Below are positions 59,851 to 64,000 of a stretch of DNA of 64,000 nt, in pieces (position 1 is the stretch's first letter; every line of letters starts with the position of its first letter). The position numbers and the translations under genes were made by a program. This DNA comes from Rhizopus sp. PT2906. Lineage: Eukaryota; Mucoromycota; Mucoromycetes; Mucorales; Rhizopodaceae. Location of the stretch: the NCBI GenBank assembly GCA_025529335.1, contig JAMYHX010000215.1:1-64000 (forward strand), written 5' to 3'. The notes below the pieces were generated by a model, which saw only the letters and a list, made by a program, of their open reading frames with translations, had not been told where the DNA came from and ran no database searches.

Positions 59851-59982
59851 ATTCGCCTGGGTAGAGAACAAAATTCGGGTTGCACGAAAAGTAAATTCGT
59901 TATGGTGGAAAATCAATTCGCCTGATGGGAAGAACAAAATTCGTGTTGTATAAAATATGAATTCGCCATGACTGACAAATCA
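59851..59982. repeat. Six ATTCG motifs at 22-bp spacing
   Basis: ATTCG occurs at 59,851, 59,873, 59,895, 59,916, 59,939 and 59,961: steps of 22, 22, 21, 23 and 22 bp, two helical turns. The bases between vary, with a longer similarity (GAACAAAATTCG) every 66-67 bp. The array lies just upstream of the transposase gene. It may be a set of subterminal transposase-binding sites. Confidence 0.7.
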
Positions 59983-60176
59983 TTTGTCCTGTTGCTAAGT
60001 ATATTCTGTTGCACAAGTCTTGACATCTATTGATTATATAAGAGCATATCCAAATGCCTATCTTTTGTTTCGTTTCTTTTTCACATTACACCAGAAATTA
60101 CAGACAATGAACATTCAATTCTTATTTGAAAATAAAAAAAGGTTCTGTCGTCGATGAGCATGGCAGACCTGAACCA

Positions 60177-61378
60177 ATGAATTATATTGTTGATGAGGAG
60201 CAGTCTCATCTTGAAACGTTGGGCTCTCATACACAATATTTAGCTCAACGACCTCTGGCGATCAAAGAAGAAGAAAAAGAGGCAATGCAGATGGACAATC
60301 AGATAAAGGATAGTAATGATGTTGTAAATGGAACATCAGTGAAGCGAAATTATACACGCTATTCTGATCAGGACAAAGTGAGGTTCTTCAAGCTGATGTT
60401 TGAGAAGTGTCTGAGTGCGGCTGCTGCTGCGACACAGCTTGGGATTCATGTTCGTACGGGGCAAAAATGGACTAAACAGTACGAGAAGGATCCTGAGAGT
60501 ATCTTTGAGAAACACAAAAACACTATTCTTGGATGCATTGATGAGAACCCTTCCATCGTCCTAGATGAATTGATGAAGAGGCTAAAGCATATATTCATAG
60601 AATTAAAAGTATCAAAAACTACTTTATTTGATTTTGTCAAACAGCATTGCAATCTGTCTCTCAAAAAAAGCTCGGCTTCAAACCCGTAGATCGTAATAGC
60701 GAAGAAAAGATTCAAGAGCGCTTGGATTGGATACGTAAATGGGAAAAAACTGACATGGATTTTACGAAAAACTGCGTCTTTCTCGACGAATCCGCTTTTC
60801 ATATTAATTTGAAACGTAGTATGGCATGGTCAAAGAGAGATACACCAACAGTGGTTACAGTTCCGAAAACACGAGTAGCAACAACAACAACCATTTTAGG
60901 CGCGATTTCTGCTGAAGGTTTAATCAAATACAGCCTTAGACTTCCTCAGCCTCCATCCAATAAAAAGAGAAAACGAGGGGATAGCGTTGAGAATGCGAGT
61001 AAAGGAACAGTGACAGGACACTACGTTAGCTTCCTGAAGGCCACAATGGATGAAATGGACCAGTATCCGCACATGAAAGGTCCATTACCTTGTGATGGAC
61101 AATGCTCCTATCCTACATCGGAGGACATTGCCAAATACATAGAATCTCGTGGCTACCACTGTGTTTACTTGCCTTCATATTTGCCTGAGCTCAACCCAAT
61201 TGAGCAATTCTGGTCAGTGGTCAAAAGTAAAGTGAAACGTAACAAGTTCCTTGAGAAGGAAACGTTGATGACACGGATCAGTGAAGCATCTAATAGTTTG
61301 CGGCTAAGTGACTTTGAAGGCATTGTTAGCCATTCTTATAAATGCTTGGACAAGTGTCGTAATGGTCAAGCGCTCTGA
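60177..61378 (+). pseudogene. DDE transposase, with a -1 frameshift
   Basis: The first frame (60,177-60,688) has a helix-turn-helix region (LSAAAAATQLGIHVRTGQ, KWTKQYEKDPES). The second frame begins near 60,650 in -1 and runs to TGA 61,376-61,378 with VFLDESAF (first catalytic Asp), PLPCDGQCSYPT (second) and SYLPELNPIEQFW (final Glu), the DDE pattern of IS630/Tc1-type transposases. The change of frame falls at a run of seven A (about 60,661-60,667). It could be a real frameshift mutation or a programmed -1 shift, as known in bacterial IS630 relatives. The first in-frame ATG is 60,177; an ATG at 60,107 in another frame may join by splicing. Confidence 0.7.
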
Positions 61379-61447
61379 AGGACGTTGTGACCACAAAAAA
61401 GAAAAAAGAAAAAAGAAAAAAAAAAACCGGATTCGCCAGATTCGCAA
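61102..61447 (+). repeat. Inverted repeat arm 1 (transposon 3' end)
   Basis: Matches 63,654-64,000 in reverse complement over about 346 bp with no difference seen, including the A-rich spacer after the stop codon. Confidence 0.85.
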
Positions 61448-61543
61448 AGGCTAGTTTTTTCTGACGCGCGCGAAATGACAGGAAAAACCAGGCAGTTCAA
61501 CTATAGAAATAATCAGATCGTAAAATTGATTTTATTTAAACGT

Positions 61544-63530
61544 TTAAGGTGTGGGAATAGAATATGCGAGTGTAGGAATAGGAGCGTGTTGGAATCCGAC
61601 AGCAAAGACATTTATCGTTGGAATATTCATCAAACTCATGGTTTTTTCAAGCCGTAACTGCATTAAAAGTTTATGATCAGATTACTGGTACATTAGTATA
61701 CCTGAAAGCTTACCTTCATTATCAACGATACGGTTAGCATTTCTAATGTTTTTGCAAAGTTGTTCATGTTAGAGCCAACTTCATATGATTTTGACCTATT
61801 CATGCAACAGATATATCCTTCGGGATGATTGAGGATGATGAATTCAATGACTAAACCTAGAAACAGCTGTGCTTAATAAGACAAACAAATTAAAAAAATG
61901 ACAAATCGCTTACCACTTTGGACATATCCTATAACTTCTATTTCTTTTGTTATTTTTGTGTCCCAATCAACGTGCTGGCACAAATTGAACAGCATATCTT
62001 TCAGAGTTTTGGGGAGTTTCAGTCTTGATTCATACTTGTATTTTTTTCCCGTTGGACCGTCATAAAAGGATGCTGCTTCGCACGCACCGAATTCCAACGG
62101 CCTATTTCCTTCACGTACTGCTTGTATTATCATATCGGGTTTATATCCCATCCTTTTTCTTCCAATTCTTTCTTGTGACTCTCGTTTTCGTTTGCCGCTT
62201 GAAAAGGATGACTTGTTGTCTCTGCAAAAAAAAAAAAAAAAAAAAATTGTTAAAACGGTATTGCAGGCTATAGTACAAAATAATGTTTACTATACCTGGT
62301 GCAGTTGATTCCATCAAGGTTACCGAAAAATTTGTCAATCACGGGAACCCATACGTTGCTGTTGTACCATTGTTCTTGTTGTTTTATCAGGAGAGGATTT
62401 GGATTTCTCTCATATAAATGCAATCTAAAGTATTGATTTAATTAAATTAATTAATGGACTTTTTCTTAATTTTTGATAATATTGATTTACAACGATTCAA
62501 TCGCGTAGCATATTTTATCGATGTGAAACTCATCAGAGGTAGGATAATCAGAGTATCTTATCTCTGCATACTTCAAGAGAACTCTTTTGACTTCTTTGAT
62601 GTTCGTCTATAAAATAAATTAAACTACTTGGATTTAGTAATATAAAACCACAACAGATCTGTTACCTTGTTCATTTCTTGTATCAAATTAAGTATGCTTT
62701 CCGGCAAAGTCGTAGTTTCTAGTTCAGTTTCGCGAGTAATTTCATCCCATTCTTGTCCAGTAAAAAGTTTCTTCATCTCTGGGTCGGATGTATCGAGGAT
62801 AAACGAATGTACAGCACTGTTCAAAATATAAATAAATAAATAAAATAATGGTTTAGAAGATTCCTTACTGCTCTCGTTCCAGTTCCATCCCGAAATCATA
62901 AAGGACGTCTTCCACAGTTCTTCCTGAGGATAATTTCCACTTCATTTGGTCATCCATTGCCTTGAAAGAGCTCTCAAATTTTCTGAAGCTGAGATCCGTC
63001 AAGAGTTTTCTAGATTCTGAGCAAGCAACAGACGAATCGGCAACGGAGGATTCAGCGGTTTCATCGTTCTGAAATAAATTGATTTTGAGTAATTATTTGA
63101 TCCCATTCAAAATATTTATCAAATTGCTTACAATATTGCTTGAAGTTGATGGTGTTGATGACAGTAGAGGATCTTCTTGAGAAAAATTCAAACTTTCCGG
63201 TGCTATGGAAAAATAGATTAGTTCATGCTACAAACTTAATCCAACTGAAATGTCAGTACCTGCGCATTTGTTTCTATTGTAATGACGTTGAAAGCCACGG
63301 ATTGTTTCAAAATACTTTTGACAAAAGCATTTGAATTTTGAGCTGCCACTTTCTCTAAAAATCGTTGCAGATTCACCTAAGTTTAAAAGATTAGTTCATA
63401 GTAACATTTGAAAACTATTTTTACCATTCTCAAGTATAATATGAGCAGCTGACGAATGTTGATCTCTCTTATGACTCTTAAGAGAATTCAAGGAAGTGAA
63501 TGATAACTGGCAGATTTCGCAAATAAGCAT
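61544..63530 (-). CDS. Two-C2H2-finger protein of unknown family
   Basis: About nine exons join in frame with normal GT-AG introns, from MLICEICQLSFTSLNSLKSH (first finger, C-x2-C ... H) through a second finger-like CFCQKYFETIRGFQRHYNRN, a Ser-rich linker and a long helical middle. The C-terminal domain has a basic patch (SSGKRKRESQERIGRKRMG) and then GYKPDMIIQAVREGNRPLEF-GACEAASF. The PD ... E-x-G pattern faintly recalls a PD-(D/E)XK nuclease core, but the usual Lys is not clear. It ends FAVGFQHAPIPTLAYSIPTP at TAA 61,544-61,546. All exons are open, so the gene appears intact. It lies between two identical inverted transposon ends. I do not know the family; it may be Mucoromycota-specific. 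Confidence 0.6.
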
Positions 63531-63566
63531 TTTGAATGATGGGAGAAAAAAGAGAGAAACCCATTT

Positions 63567-63626
63567 GGTGCATCTGGTGCATCTGGTGCACCCCATTTTG
63601 ATGCATCTGGTGCATCTGGTGCATCC
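63567..63626. repeat. TGCATCTGG minisatellite
   Basis: Tandem 9-bp units GGTGCATCT in two blocks separated by a CCCCATTTTG spacer, directly upstream of the C2H2 gene and next to the second transposon copy. Confidence 0.7.
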
Positions 63627-63653
63627 CATTTTGGCCAATCCGATGCACCCATT

Positions 63654-64000
63654 TTTGCGAATCTGGCGAATCCGGTTTTTTTTTTTCTTTTTTCTTTTTT
63701 CTTTTTTGTGGTCACAACGTCCTTCAGAGCGCTTGACCATTACGACACTTGTCCAAGCATTTATAAGAATGGCTAACAATGCCTTCAAAGTCACTTAGCC
63801 GCAAACTATTAGATGCTTCACTGATCCGTGTCATCAACGTTTCCTTCTCAAGGAACTTGTTACGTTTCACTTTACTTTTGACCACTGACCAGAATTGCTC
63901 AATTGGGTTGAGCTCAGGCAAATATGAAGGCAAGTAAACACAGTGGTAGCCACGAGATTCTATGTATTTGGCAATGTCCTCCGATGTAGGATAGGAGCAT
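63654..64000 (-). mobile_element. DDE transposon copy 2, inverted, cut by window end
   Basis: Reverse-complement copy of 61,102-61,447, continuing off the window. The coding part (63,724-64,000) gives the same C-terminal transposase residues, including SYLPELNPIEQFW, and the A/T-rich tail and ATTCG pair are also the same. It must have been copied recently or been kept identical by gene conversion. Confidence 0.8.

Larger units (their letters stand above)
59851..61447 (+). mobile_element. DDE transposon (IS630/Tc1-like), copy 1
   Basis: Element defined by the ATTCG array on the left and, on the right, by the point where similarity to the inverted copy ends (61,447, just after CCGGATTCGCCAGATTCGCA). 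The right end also contains ATTCG twice (61,430 and 61,439). No perfect terminal inverted repeats or target duplication could be found by eye; the left boundary is approximate. Confidence 0.55.

Overview
The window looks like nuclear DNA of a Mucorales-type fungus (Mucoromycota). It is AT-rich and gene-dense, with short (about 45-70 nt) GT-AG introns, long A/T homopolymers between genes, and a gene set that mixes ordinary fungal genes (two chitin synthases, a KRE9-like wall protein family, PPZ phosphatase, LAMMER kinase) with genes lost from many Dikarya (CFAP20, a CABLES-type cyclin-fold protein, an STK32/YANK kinase). The species cannot be fixed from the sequence alone. No tRNA, rRNA or CRISPR array was seen.

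Layout. 0-13 kb: end of a chitin synthase, then NUFIP1-like snoRNP factor, single-domain globin, acetyl-CoA acetyltransferase, an EF-hand/coiled-coil/tail-anchored protein, ArfGAP, nicotinate phosphoribosyltransferase, hotdog thioesterase and a TFIIIC-like WD40 protein; all but the chitin synthase and the globin are on the minus strand. 13-19 kb: two small unknown proteins, a KRE9-like type I membrane protein, then a young duplicated gene fragment and a decayed LINE. 19-35 kb: eIF3e, GPH sugar transporter, SRP receptor beta, proteasome beta-4, acyl-protein thioesterase, CABLES-like protein, LPAAT, ARPC2, STK32-like kinase. 35-43 kb: NDK6 and CFAP20 converging with one base between their stop codons, PPZ phosphatase, C2H2 factor, ABC ATPase, LAMMER kinase. 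44-49 kb: the intact parent of the duplicated fragment, retroelement debris, a possible small secreted Cys-rich gene and a 5'-truncated second LINE copy. 50-60 kb: LUC7, a large divergent chitin synthase-like protein, an isoprenylcysteine-methyltransferase-like protein and a secreted GH3 beta-glucosidase. 60-64 kb: a DDE transposon, an inverted second copy running off the window, and between them an intact multi-exon C2H2 gene of unknown family.

How it fits together. Most genes are unrelated housekeeping neighbours; there is no operon-like system. Common themes are the cell wall and surface (two chitin synthases, two KRE9-like proteins, GH3 enzyme) and RNA processing (NUFIP1-like, LUC7, LAMMER kinase). 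The most unusual items are the chitin synthase-like protein that keeps the DAD motif but has lost the other family signatures, the C2H2 gene enclosed by identical inverted transposon ends, a 22-bp periodic ATTCG array upstream of the transposase, and CFAP20 in an apparently non-flagellate fungus. Exon boundaries were read by eye from splice signals and frame continuity.
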